DNA of 64,000 bases from Lucifuga dentata (Eukaryota; Chordata; Actinopteri; Ophidiiformes; Bythitidae): contig VXCM01001574.1 in NCBI GenBank assembly GCA_014773175.1, positions 116,015 to 180,014 of the forward strand, in the 5' to 3' direction. A model generated the notes under the pieces. It made no database searches and was not told the origin of the DNA. It saw only the letters and a program-made list of their open reading frames with translations. A program made the position numbers and the translations under genes. This document shows, piece by piece, positions 13,779-25,184 of the stretch; position 1 is the stretch's first letter; each line of letters starts with the position of its first letter.

Positions 13779-13798
13779 AACACACACACGCGCGCGCA
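13779..13798. repeat. (CA)n(CG)n alternating purine-pyrimidine tract
   Basis: ACACACACACGCGCGCGC-like stretch that alternates strictly between purine and pyrimidine. Such tracts are potential Z-DNA. A similar GCGCGCGCACAC stretch lies at 59286-59310. Confidence 0.7.
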
Positions 13799-14469
13799 AA
13801 CTGAAAGCAGGATTGTTTAGTATTCAGAAGTCACTAAATGCCAAGGTTACCACATCGATGGATGATTGATTTTTGCTCTCTGCTTGTGAGTTTGCTCTCA
13901 GAGGAAACATACAGCCGACACCACCTGATGCTCAGAATAACACCCAAAACTGCTGTAAAGCCTGGATAAAGTTCAGTTTCAGGAAAATTTGTAGTAGCAC
14001 TGATGCAATGTGCAATGTCAAACTGCAACATTTATATTAGTTTTAAATTTCCTCTGTTAGCATCTTTTGAAATGGCTTCTTCTAACGTTCAGTGTCAGGC
14101 ACTTTAAAAATGATGGTGGTTACTTGATTACGTTTGATTACAAGAGTTTCAGGGCTCAGAAGCGATATCTATGCTGACAAGAATGACATTAAGGGATAAA
14201 CAGTGACAAATATTAGATTGTGGCATCTGTCTTCAGAAATCATTTAATCAGGTTTTGGTGTCCTGATTCATTTATTTAAAGTCCCTCGTCTGTTCTAATC
14301 TTTGCCTCACAAACATACCAGTTCAAATACTGGTATGTTAGAGTCAGTCTCTCATCATTCATCTCCATATGTCATTGTTCATTCATTTATGTTTAAATTT
14401 TAAGTTATTATTATTGTTGGTGGTGCTCTTCATTTTATTTATGCTTTACATTCATCATTCCATTTTGTG

Positions 14470-14526
14470 TTTTTTTTTTTTTTTTTNTTTTTTTTTTTTT
14501 TTCTGTTTGGTTCTGTTCTTCCATAG
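14470..14526 (+). other. tenm3: Splice acceptor of the 14527 exon
   Basis: A long poly-T tract (broken by an N at 14487) is followed by TTCTGTTCTTCCATAG and then the exon. The pyrimidine richness and terminal AG make a strong 3' splice site. The T-run length is uncertain because of the N. Confidence 0.75.
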
Positions 14527-14644
14527 GTTCTCCCATGCCCTCTCCCTCCTGTCCATCATCTGTCACTGACCAATCACATCCCCAAGCAGCCCATCCACAT
14601 GACAACCCGTTGTTAGGCGACGTGCCTGAGCCAGACTCAGAGGG

Positions 14645-14677
<33 letters not shown>

Positions 14678-14718
14678 AGAGGAGTATGCAGCCCGATTGT
14701 ACTTACCTGTTACACATG
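14527..14718 (+). CDS. tenm3: Teneurin intracellular-domain cassette exon (acidic, poly-Glu)
   Basis: This 192-nt exon has 63 complete codons plus a split codon at each end. It is bounded by TTCCATAG|GTTCTCC and ACACATG|GTAAAG. It encodes a Ser/Pro-rich start (MPSPSCPSS after the split Gly and Ser-Pro), a His/Gln/Pro stretch with DNPLLGDVPEPDSEGE, 13 consecutive Glu (14646-14684) and YAARLYLPVTH. Both flanking introns are phase 1. The next exon at 48173 also starts in phase 1, and the join gives CAT G|AG CAA (His-Glu-Gln). The exon can therefore be skipped without a frameshift. From memory, mammalian teneurin-3 runs directly from SENE into QPSNN here with no such segment, so I infer an optional exon in the cytoplasmic tail. 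It has no recognised domain. The poly-Glu is encoded by an imperfect GAA/GAG repeat and may vary in length. The alternative is an exon of another gene, but the phase and strand match the teneurin exactly. Confidence 0.72.
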
Positions 14719-14726
14719 GTAAAGCG
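14719..14726 (+). other. tenm3: Splice donor after the acidic exon
   Basis: The donor is ACATG|GTAAAGCG. Read-through would hit a TGA in frame about 13 nt downstream, so the open frame closes right after the donor, as expected for an exon. Confidence 0.75.
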
Positions 14727-15110
14727 ACTTGAATAACTTTACAAACTTACAGTTATAAAACTTCTTTCTAATCTGAACAGGGATTAGACAGATATCTCAG
14801 GCTTGCATTTTTCTTTTTTAAATCCTGTTGTTATACTGTAAATATGTCATAGTTATAGCTGAAAGGTAGAAAATTTTAATGATACATTTTAACAAGGTTA
14901 TATGTGTCCATATAGATTTATCCTCATAGGTTTTGGTGGAGAGTTTATATGCCTGTGATAGTTTTAGATGCTTTTTTTACTCGACTTCAGGTAGCTAAAG
15001 AGAGAGTTCATTTATCCACTAATTCTTTGTGCGATCCTTTAAACTTGTTATTTTAATCATTTGAAATGTTTATAAATTTTAAATTAGCATCAAAATGCAC
15101 TATATATACA

Positions 15111-15152
15111 ATTCTCCAACAATCCTGATATCTATTCGGATTGTTGGAGAAT
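15111..15152. repeat. 15-bp inverted repeat with 12-nt loop
   Basis: ATTCTCCAACAATCC (15111-15125) is perfectly inverted as GGATTGTTGGAGAAT (15138-15152). Its origin is unknown. Confidence 0.85.
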
Positions 15153-15400
15153 ACCTAAATTCTGTCTGAGAATTTCAGGGCTTTTCTACAAAGATTTAAA
15201 AATGTACAATTAGCGAAACTACACAGCATTAAATTTTGATTAATCGGTGTACATCAGTTAAATGTGGTTGCAATGGCACATTATGTTCAAGTAGTTTATG
15301 TAACATAACGTGGCAACCAAATATATTAAAACAATATGACATATAAAAGCACAAATAAATTACTCATGCATCCAGGTATCGCCCAAAACAAGTCATTTAC

Positions 15401-15431
<31 letters not shown>

Positions 15432-17208
15432 CAAAATGTCAGAAATGAGCTAAGGCAGGAATGGATGTTGCCTATACTGACAGATATGTTTTAAAGTCCA
15501 AGTAAAAATAATTTTGCTTCTGTGACTCACAGGTTTGTGTTTCAGTATGAGACAAAAGATAACGTTGGCACACTTGGATGTACGTCTGCACAAAAACACT
15601 TGTCCCTTGACACATGGTGTAATTCTTTAAAAACGTTAATTGAAAAATGTTAGCCTACTTTTAAGATATCCTGCTAATCACTGGACAAACATCGTCTGGA
15701 AAAAAAAAAAAAAANAAAAAGAAAAAAAAAAACAATGTTAGTTTTGGACTTCCTACCATATTGGCCAAATCCCACGGTGAACACACTGGTGCCTTGTAAA
15801 ATGCTCGATTAGCGCTGCACGTTGTTGTGTGTGTGCACGTGGATTAAAGTGCCATGTGCAAATGAAATCACAGACACTGGATTTATTTGTAAGTCACATT
15901 CTGTGTCTACCTTCCTCCTTCTCCTGGGAACTTTTACCTCTCAGTCTAAACTTCCTGCAGCTGTACGAGCGCTTTGGCAGCACACATATATACATGCTCA
16001 GAATATTAAGATACCAGCTCACATTTTGCCACATTTTTTTTCTCAGCTTAGCAGGCAGTCAGACATGATAGGCAGCCTGAACAGTCTGGGCCTCCAACTC
16101 ATATATTTAGCCCAATTGAATTCATCCCAACTTCCCTCCCTCATCCCTCGTTCCTGTCTGACTTTGTTTTGTATTATGGAGTCCACTGCCTGAACTGCGG
16201 CTGTTGTTTCATGTTGTTTGCTTCTGATAAATGCTCACATTCTTCATGACACTTGGCAGACAGCGTAATATAGAGGCTTGAACTTTTGATGACTTGCAGT
16301 GTGCTGCTGGTGGTTGTCCTCAATAACTCAGCTGGTCCGGGTGGAACTCATGGTTTCTGTCAGACTTTCTTTCTTGCTTGTTAGCTTTCCATCCCCCCTT
16401 TTTATGTCTACCTCTTTCTTACCACACAAAAACCCGAAACTTTATCTGCTCTTGGAGGGAAAAAAAAAACAAAAAACAGCAAATATTCCACTAAAGAGGC
16501 CAGTTATAATTGGGAGTCTGGTGAAAGGAGGTAAAAATATTTGTGAACACTAGTTTGTTGTGTGATTTGTGTCTAATACTGGTTTGTACACAAAATGGTC
16601 CTGAAAGAATATTAGCAAGACATTTGGTAAGCTGAACATTATGTTCTAAAATTCAACAGCAGTTAAAAATAAATATTTTGGCTGCAGTAGTAATAATCAG
16701 GGTTCTGTTACAACCAACTCTTACATGCTTCAAGTGCTTTGCTGAAATTTTATTTGAATTTCTCCAAGTGTGCTTTTTCCCCTCTTTAAAAAAATAAAAA
16801 ATAAAAATATTATTTTTAACGAGCCTCAGTGTTGTAGAGAAAACTCTGCCCTCCCCGTAACACGCTTTCACACTCTCAGGTGTTTCACACCTTTGCTGTT
16901 TAGTTCGGTTGGATTAGATGGCGGCAGGTTGGTGGGATCTGAACATAGCAGTTGCTCTCAGTTACAACTGAAAACCTCTAGACTGCAACCTAAAACACTT
17001 TTGAGGAAGTTGTCTTGGTATGGTCACAAATGAATGCTGGAGTGATTTGGTTGCAGTTGGAACGTTATCCAAAATAGTTGTAAACCACCTACATGGCAAT
17101 CTGTTGATTTGTTAATTTAGATAAACCAGAGATGGTGAGGTGCACATGGTTCATGTTAAGTAAGCTTTGGTTACCCATAGCAAATAAAACCAGTGCTGCA
17201 AAAGTTAA

Positions 17209-17783
17209 AGGACCATATCACCCATTTTGCATGTTTGAGCTTAATATATTCAATTTTCATACATGTAAGGTTACTGACAATCATTTCCCAAAGCATACTA
17301 CTGGAACAATGAATTAAAAATGTTTTTCCTACCTTCCAGCAGCTACCTTCGCCATTGGTTTCAGTTCATTCTCTATTAAAATCAACTTGTTGATAACTGA
17401 AACGTTCTTTGGATAGGTAATCCATCATCGCGAACAAGTGTATTCAGGTTTTTTTTTCCGAAGTTTTGTAATTTCAGCATTTAAGCACAGTAACAAGCGC
17501 TGAGTGTTTGTATGTCTCCACTGGGGAATATAGTCCCAAAAGAAGACCTGCATTTATTGAAAAATGCAAATGCCTTAACTATTAGCAGACAAAACAATGA
17601 TTTTTAAGGTGGGTGTATTGTTTCAATATTTGATTTTGAAAGATTAAGAGGTTTTGCAAAATATCAGGAAAGCTGAAATATGTTTTTTTTTTCCTTTGGG
17701 AAATGATTGTCAGTAATCTTATATGTATAAAAATTGAATATACTGTATTAGGCTCAAACATGCAAAATGGGTGGTATGGTCCT
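17209..17783. mobile_element. TTAA-flanked TIR element, copy 1 (subfamily A)
   Basis: The 575-bp element starts AGGACCATA and ends TATGGTCCT. It has TTAA immediately outside both ends (17205-17208 and 17784-17787). Left and right arms are inverted copies over about 85 bp, including TTTTGCATGTTTGAGC and CTGACAATCATTTCCCAAAG. It has no coding capacity. The TTAA target is the hallmark of piggyBac-type transposition, but the ends do not start with the usual CCC, so the superfamily is inferred. The interior contains GGAATATAGTCCCAAAAGAA, shared with copies 4 and 6. Confidence 0.8.
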
Positions 17784-19561
17784 TTAAGATCTTATCAAGC
17801 TAACCAAACACTCTTCAGATTAGCATGTTGCATGTTTACATAATGCAAAGCAACCTGTGTTATCAAATGTGTTTTCTTGAAAAGCACTGAAGCTGGCATA
17901 ATTTTGCATTCTGTGTGGCTAAAATGATAACTACGACTTGGAAAGTATGTCATTGTTCCATATTTCATACAGCAGCTACAAAGCAGCAGACAGAAACTTC
18001 CTCCTGTTTTGTTTTCCTTGACCAATGAGCAGATCACGTGTTGTCACATGGCTATTCTTGATATGTTTTGGTTCATTTGAAATTTTTTTGTGTGAAACCT
18101 AACTAAATGAGAGTAACCAACAATCGTAATGATTGATTGACTGATTCAAACCAGAGCAAACAGTTGGAAAAACACCTTTACAGGCCATTTGATTTAATAA
18201 TTCATCACTCAGTCCTTGCTGTGGAATCAAACAGACAAAACTTCCCTCAACTATCGATGCCAAATGACTCATATTCCATCTTCTGAATGCTGTGCATGAT
18301 CTGATCTCTCACACTGATGATATAGAAGTTTGGCTTTGAGAGTGATCCCCTGTGATGGGATTCATTATGTTGGGAGAGTCAAGACCTGGATTGGGCTGTT
18401 ATCCTGTTTTTGTTGGGACCCTCACATAAAATGAACGCATTCCTTTTGGTCAAAAAAATATTGATTTTGTATGATTGGCAAGAGAATTGGTTGTGATTGC
18501 ATTCATCTGCTATGTGGTGTGCATGGTTTTCAGTCCTTTTTGAACCAGCCATGACTTCAGCATTGGCTCGAGAATGGCCCGTGGTTGTTGGAGCTTGTTC
18601 TGGAACCATCTTTGTTTCTACAGAGTCTTGCCATGATAAAAGTACTGCTTTGAATGCATTAGATTCAGTGGTTGTGGGTCTGAGTTGGGTTAGACATACA
18701 AAGCTTTTGCCAATATATCCGACCAATGTTAAATGGATCATGGATGAAATGGAGTCTGGGAATGGGATGAAAGTATCACTGGGCGGGAAAAGCTGTGCTA
18801 GACGCCAGTAGAATTCCCACTAAATGCCTCTTGGCAATACTCAGTTTAAATTTGAGCTACACCAATATTTTGGGGTGATACTGAGATTTAATTAAAATTC
18901 ATATCAATTACCCCATTCATCTAGAACAGGTAAATTAATGTTTTGACTAATAACTGTTCAAACAAATTCATTTGTTCAGGACAAATCAATTGTTAATATT
19001 GTTAATATGGATTTTCATTTCTACCCTGTCAGATTTTCTGGTAAACAAACAGACAACAAATAAATATGTTTGGAACTATGATTATTGCAATTTGTAGAGT
19101 ATTTTTCAGTCTTGCTTCAACATTGTGAACACTGAAGTTTTGACAGCTGCCGATTTTGATCGCAGTCCAGCAGTAATGGGACTTTGCGACCACAGAAACT
19201 TTTTGAGGAAGCCAGGAGATTTTTTTATAGCTCGGGAACATGAATCTGGATTTTGTCCAGGGGATCTGAGTTCAAATTTCAGTTCCTGCTGTGCAAAAAG
19301 TCCTGAGCTACTACTTTCCAATAGACGAGGAATTGTCAGAGTTGGCAGTACTGAAAGCCACGGATTGGTCAAACATAAACCTCCAAACGGTAACAACAAG
19401 TGTACAGCATTGATCATACAAGTAAGCATTGCTTCTTACTAGTATCGGCATTTGGAATAAAGATATGATTTCTTTGACTAACATATTTGGAGACAAGTGT
19501 CTTGCCTTTATGGTGTATTTTCAAACCTTTATTTAATCAAGAAAGCTTCATTGACATCAGG

Positions 19562-19564
<3 letters not shown>

Positions 19565-19610
<46 letters not shown>
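19565..19610. repeat. (CT)n microsatellite
   Basis: Perfect CT run of about 23 units. Confidence 0.92.
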
Positions 19611-19615
<5 letters not shown>

Positions 19616-22096
19616 GTGACCAAGAGTGACATCACAAAATCAGAACACATCAAACTGTTCTAAAATGCTTTGTTTAATCACCAATAAGAACCACTAGAAA
19701 GCCAAATACAGCATGAAAGTACATCTTAAAATATACCTTTTCTATCATCATTTTCAGCACTGTCATCTCCTTTCCAGCATCAGTTTAAAGATTAGTTTTG
19801 CCCAGGAAATCACCAAGAACCAAACAATGATGTCTTATTGCATGCCTTAAACCAAGCTGGACCTTTTAAATCTGTTATTGGGCTGATTTCCTGAATCTTC
19901 ACGGTTCCTGAGATACGGTGGAAATGCAAACAAGATCTGTGCTCTGGGATCCTTGAGTAAGTTCCTTCAGTGAAAAAGCCTCACATGTTGCTCCAAGAGC
20001 TTATTTGACTAGAAGTTGGCCTGTTCTCTCAAGGACCCACTCTAGTCGTCCTGGTGACTCCCCACATGGCAAAACTTAAGCTGCAAGTTGAAGATGAAAC
20101 CTTAGTCTGGCTGTTTTAACCACTGGGGCCACAGCAGCTGTTTTTGGTCCAAATGAGAGTGCTGATCTGAGACCTGTTATCCCGTGAATGTTGACAAGCA
20201 CCAGATGTAGCGTCATGCTGGCTGGTCAATGATCCTGGATCAGCCTTCTTTTAGTTAGGAGTTTGATAAAAAGCAGACTTTGATGGTTTTGAAGAAAGGA
20301 ACTAAGACAACCACAATTAGAATCAGAGAAATTGGGGGATAAAAGGGAAGGATAAAGGGGGAGGAGAGTTGGATGGAAGGAAAGTGAGAAAAAGAAAGAC
20401 AGCTGCAGAGAGTGATGGAAATCAAGAGACAGACAGCTAGACGTCTCCTCATACACATCACCATCTAAACATAATTAGAAACATCTCTTGAACAGGGACA
20501 TGAAATGGCTAAAAGATAATGCGTGTGTAAGTGTGATTGTGGATGTGTGAGTGTGTGTGGTCCTTTTTCCCTAAAGTAGACACAGCCTGACCTAACCAAC
20601 CAATGTTCAGCCAAACATCCAAAATATTGCTCTCACCACTTCCTGCACTGTTTTTTTCTTTTTCTTCTCTCTTCATGTTGCTCTGTATCTTTTCCTCCAC
20701 TTTCCTCTGCTGCTTTCTCTGGGAAGTCAAGCTTTAGATGATATTTTCTAGCACATGGAGAAGCACAGACAGATACAGATTTTTCTCTCTCTCCTTGTTT
20801 ACAGAAGAAAGAAGCAGAGTAGGAAAAAAGGGAAGAATGTTAGAAGGGGAAGAGAATCCAGGCTTTTTCCCCTTAGAACGTGTATATTTTCATTGGCTGT
20901 TTACTAGTGTGGACCAGGCGCTGTATGAAGCTTCAGAGACTCGATATTTTCAGTTCATAAAAGCAGCTTCTGAAACAGTGACAGCAGCTCTGCCTCAGTG
21001 TCCTACATGGGAAATGGCTTTCAGAGTCAAGGAACATAAAAGCCAAAGAGATACTCTACATACAGGCCAAACATATAGACTCTGGCAGTGATATACAGTT
21101 AACATTTATGGCCAACGGAGGGCACAGTTTGCTGCGACATCAGGTTTTGAAGCATTTGGTTTGACCTCATGGGTGCTGTTTTTCATGGCAGAGCAAAACA
21201 AATGGCGCAGTGGTGGTATTTTCATCGAGTATACAGTTTTTTTCTTTGTCCTGCTTAGTATCTCAGTCAGGTTTCAGAGAATGTGACTGCACTGACCAGG
21301 GGGAAAGGCACAAATGTGTCATGTGAGCATCAAACAGCACAATATAATTTGGATGTCAAGGATTCCTGGGATTTACACGAGTGGCGGAAAAGCCAACCAG
21401 ATAAGGTAATAATGTATTCCCAGCCTGGACTGCCAAGAAAAAACAAACAAACAAACAAAAAAAAAAAAAACCTCAATAACGGATGAGTCTGTAGGTTGCA
21501 ACTTACCTCCAAGGCCAGTATTCAGTGCCAAAGTCATTACATGTGTGTTAAAATTTTGCTTGTAGTAAGCCATGTAAACACTATAATCAGTTTGAAATCA
21601 ATATAAATCAAGGTTGGTGTGCTCTGAGTGGCAGACCTGGACAAGGTCAGTAAGTTGATTTATTCAAGCACGTAAAGAATCCATCAGCTTACAATCAACA
21701 TAAGCATTCTGCACGTGCATTTCCACAGCTGCCATACTTCCTGTCGTGAATCAATTAAGCACCAAGTCGTTTATATTCAGCAAGCAACAAAATCCTTTTT
21801 ATTCCATCCATGTGCACATCTTACTCTGCATTTTTCTTTTTTTTTTTTTTTTNTTTTTTTTTTTTTTTGCCTTACTCACAGTGCAGAGATAAACTGTGGT
21901 ATAGTATGCATGTAAATATTCCAGCAGAAAAGTAAATGTGTTGACGTGTGGGTGGATGGATAGAAATGCAAACTTGACTTCATGACTTCAGCGTTGCAGA
22001 TTGATGTTCACATCCTGACTCCAACCACCAGCCAATGTTGGTTTTCTTTAATATTTACTACTAACTAAGTTAGTAGGTTTTGATGTCCAGTCTTAA

Positions 22097-22641
22097 AGGA
22101 ACATACCGGCGATCGTGCATTTTGGAGCCAAATACATGACTGACAGCCATTTCCCAATTACTTTACTGCTAAATTTCAGAATTTATTTTGCTACCTTCCT
22201 GGTTTCAGTTTATTCCAGTACACTATCAAAATCAACTTGTAGATGCTTACACTTGAGATACATAATCCATCACAGTAAATGTCTATTAGTTTTTTTTTTT
22301 TTTTTTTTTTTTTTGTTTTTTGTCAAAGTTACTTTATTTAACTGATCCAACATGGAGCTGCATGGCAGATCATGTATACAGTATCTCACAAGGGCCAGGA
22401 GAAGATTGCTTTTACTGAAAAATTGAAATGACCATTTTCTACATATCATGCACAAGTGTTAAAAGGCACAACATTTAATTTTAAGGTTGGTGTATCACCT
22501 GAACATTTAGTTTTGATAGATGAGGGTAACAGGAAAAGTAAAATACGGTTATAGGTTTTATAAATTGGTTGTCAGTAATGTAACATATAGTGTATGCCTG
22601 TTGTATTGGACTCAAACATGCACGATTGCTGGTATGGTCCT
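22097..22641. mobile_element. TTAA-flanked TIR element, copy 2 (subfamily B)
   Basis: The 545-bp element starts AGGAACATACCGGCGATCG and ends GGTATGGTCCT, with TTAA on both sides (22093-22096 and 22642-22645). The ends differ from copy 1 after the first 11 bp (CGGCGATCGTGCA versus CACCCATTTTGCA), which defines a second subfamily with copies 3, 5 and 7. The interior holds a long poly-T tract and the shared segment ATCAACTTGTAGATGCTTAC. It is non-coding. Confidence 0.78.
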
Positions 22642-23619
22642 TTAATTGTACTGCAACAATAACATATTTTCCATGGCCACAATGCTTTCCTAGTTTTATT
22701 CGCCTTAACTTTACTTAACTTAAACTTAACTGGACCTTAACTATCCTCTAATCGACATGTGGATATTGCAAAATCCTCCAATTCTAAAGTTCCATTTTTC
22801 AAATAGGTTCCGTGTACCTCTGATCCCAACAATTGCTTGTTTTAAACTGTGCCAACACATAAGAGTTTTGAAAATCATACAACTAAATGTACTTTTAAGT
22901 GTTATATGTTGCTCTTTGGAGAACTCCACACCCTCTGCTTTAGCAAACTAGCTCACAAAACAGATTCAGCAATACCAACTGCAGTATGCAAACCTATTCA
23001 AGTGTATTTATTCTCCTTTACCGTGCAGTGTCAGATTCACCGAGCCACTAGATGTATTTTTTTATTTTTTTTAAGTTTTGGTCTCTTCAGACTGTACCCT
23101 TCTGCCACAAGACACCACATAATGTGGAAGCATTTAACCAGACATATTGCCTTTGGCTCTCAAAGTCTTCACAGTTTAAGTCCTGAGAATTGCCACGACT
23201 TCTAGCAATTCAGCAACTTTACCTTTGAAGATGCCATGCTTGTGGAATCCGATACCATGTGGAATAACTGCACTCATGTAGTTTTTCATTCCTTCTATGA
23301 AAACTGATGCTTGCCTTTTTGCATTAATTTGTGGAGGATGTGCAGTTTCCCAGGCGACAGATCACAAGGACCTCCGTCAATAGTTTTCTGCTTCCTATTA
23401 GTATTATTAACACTGGGAAAAGGTTTGTGCAGTTAAAAATTGAAAGAAGGAAATACTGTTGGTTCAGCTTGGGTGATATTAGACTGCATTATCTGCTCAT
23501 ACTAAAGTACTGTAATACATATTCACTTACATACCTTGGAGATTTATCCAGCTTTTTATTCATCACTACACCACAGGGAACACATGGTAATTAAAGAACG
23601 GAGGGTGTGTGCACGCGTC

Positions 23620-23646
23620 TGTGTGTGTGTGTGTGTGTGTGTGTGT
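23620..23646. repeat. (GT)n microsatellite
   Basis: GT run. A CA run follows 220 bp downstream at 23869-23889. Confidence 0.88.
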
Positions 23647-24474
23647 TTGTTCCTAAATATCATGCTCAAACTGACACATGCCTTTAAGTTATAAAAGAAA
23701 GATGCAAATGTCCCTTCGGTGTTTGTGCTAGAGAGGTTTTGCTAATGTTCAAATTAAGCATATATTTTTAGAGTGCAGTATGAAAGAGTTATTGTGTGTA
23801 TCTGTGCAGCGAAATGCCAAATGTTACCCAACTACAGAGGAGTGTGTGCTGGGATGTTTATCTCCCTCACACACACACACACACACACATGCACAAACAC
23901 AGATCATTCCTTTTTCTTTATTTACAGTAGCAGGCAAACAGTGAACCTTTTCTTTTTCCCCTCCCCTCAAACTATAGGACAGGGATGGAGGAGAGATTGC
24001 GCCATTATTTTTTCATGCTGCTGCCTCAGGCTAAGGCTTCCTCCTCTTTCCTTTCTTGTTGTCAACCAGCACACCACTGTGTCTGTCTGAAAGACCAAGA
24101 ATAATTCTCTTTGGCAGAAAGTTTCAGGATAGATTAAGAGTGAACATGTTAAATTGTTGTCGATAGTGACGGATCATTACTGAAGCTCCAAGAGCACCAG
24201 AAGGCCCAATATTCAAACTGACTCTGACAAATAGTGCAAAATGTCCAAAATGTTTTGTTTTGTTTTGTTTTTCCCCTCACAGTTATCTGATGGCTCTGAG
24301 GATGGCAGTATGTGAGTTCAGATGGTTGGTTCAGATTGCTTTGGCCTGGTTGGGTGTAGGACCTGGTTTTTAGAACTTTTACGCTTCTGAAAACTTCATG
24401 ATAAAAGTGATTTTATAAGTTCATTGCATGTCTCACTGTGTTAACGTTATCAAGTTTAATGATTGTCAAATTAA

Positions 24475-24639
24475 AGGATCATACCGGCAAAAGGGCATGT
24501 TTCAGCCCAGTAGATGCTATCTGTGTACGTCTTATGTTACTGACAAAACAAGGTTTTATGTTTTGCAAAGTGGTTGTCAAACATAACGTGTATGCGAGCT
24601 GTATATATTAGGAACGTGCACAATCACTGGTACCATCCT
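24475..24639. mobile_element. TTAA-flanked TIR element, copy 3 (internally deleted)
   Basis: This is only 165 bp: the left arm AGGATCATACCGGC through TTACTGACA is followed almost at once by the right arm (GTTGTCAAACATAACG to CCATCCT). It therefore has little besides TIRs and should fold into a near-continuous hairpin. TTAA lies at 24471-24474. The right TTAA (24640-24643) is also the left TTAA of copy 4. Confidence 0.72.
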
Positions 24640-24643
24640 TTAA

Positions 24644-25184
24644 AGGACCATACCACCCATTTTGCATGTTTGAGCCTAATATTATTCAATTTTCATACAC
24701 ATAATGTTACTGACAATCATTTCCCAAAGCATACTACTGGAATGGTTTTTTTTTTTTTTTTTTTNCCTACCTTCCAGACCACCATTGGTTTCAGTTCATT
24801 CTGGTATGCTATTAAAATCAACTTGTTAATAAATTGAAACGTTCTTGGGATAGGTAATCCATCATTGCGAACAGCACATGTATTCAGGTTTTTTGTGAAG
24901 TTTTGTAATTTTAGCATTTAAGAGCAATAAAAAGTGCAAAGTGAATGTATGTCTACACCAGGGAATATAGTCCCAAAAGAAGAACTGCATTTATTGAAAA
25001 ATTTAAACGACCCTAACTTTTAGCAGGCGAAATATCGAGTTTTAAGGTGGGTGTATTGCTTGAATATTTGATTTTGAAAGATTAAGAGGTTTTACAAAAT
25101 ATCAGGAAAGCTGAAATACGGTTTTATCCTTTGGAAAAATTGAATATATTAGGCTCAAACATGCAAAATGGGAGGTATGGTCCT
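24644..25184. mobile_element. TTAA-flanked TIR element, copy 4 (subfamily A)
   Basis: The 541-bp element starts AGGACCATACCACCCATTTT and ends with the inverted GGTATGGTCCT. TTAA lies at 24640-24643 (shared with copy 3) and 25185-25188. It is closely similar to copy 1 throughout. The poly-T plus N at about 24748-24765 marks an assembly gap inside it. The right arm lacks the CATTTCCCAAAG part of the TIR, a small deletion. Confidence 0.78.

Larger units (their letters stand above)
1..14526 (+). other. tenm3: Upstream intron of the teneurin gene (partial)
   Basis: This is non-coding sequence leading to the exon at 14527. I checked the open frames here and none has splice sites, family motifs or normal composition. 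Most run through CA/GT or poly-T tracts. Recognisable content is listed separately: microsatellites, a TA-flanked MITE at 5904-6181, teleost dispersed repeats at about 5.8 and 6.4-6.6 kb, and a LINE relic at 10.85-11.23 kb. The remaining stretches (1-800, 1900-2990, 3240-4560, 6600-8090, 11300-13350 and 13400-14460) hold nothing I recognise. That this is intron rather than intergenic DNA is inferred: the first visible exon starts in phase 1, so a coding exon must lie further upstream. Confidence 0.6.

Noticed and set aside
15822..16193. 123-codon + strand frame
   Set aside because: No recognisable domain, no flanking splice signals of quality, ordinary intronic composition.
18379..18811. Overlapping opposite-strand open frames of 120 and 104 codons
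   Set aside because: They match no family I recognise, have no splice sites or promoter, and mirror-image frames are common by chance in a 64-kb window.
19106..19442. Opposite-strand open frames of 107 and 105 codons
   Set aside because: Same reasons; the composition looks like ordinary intron and neither has a recognisable domain.
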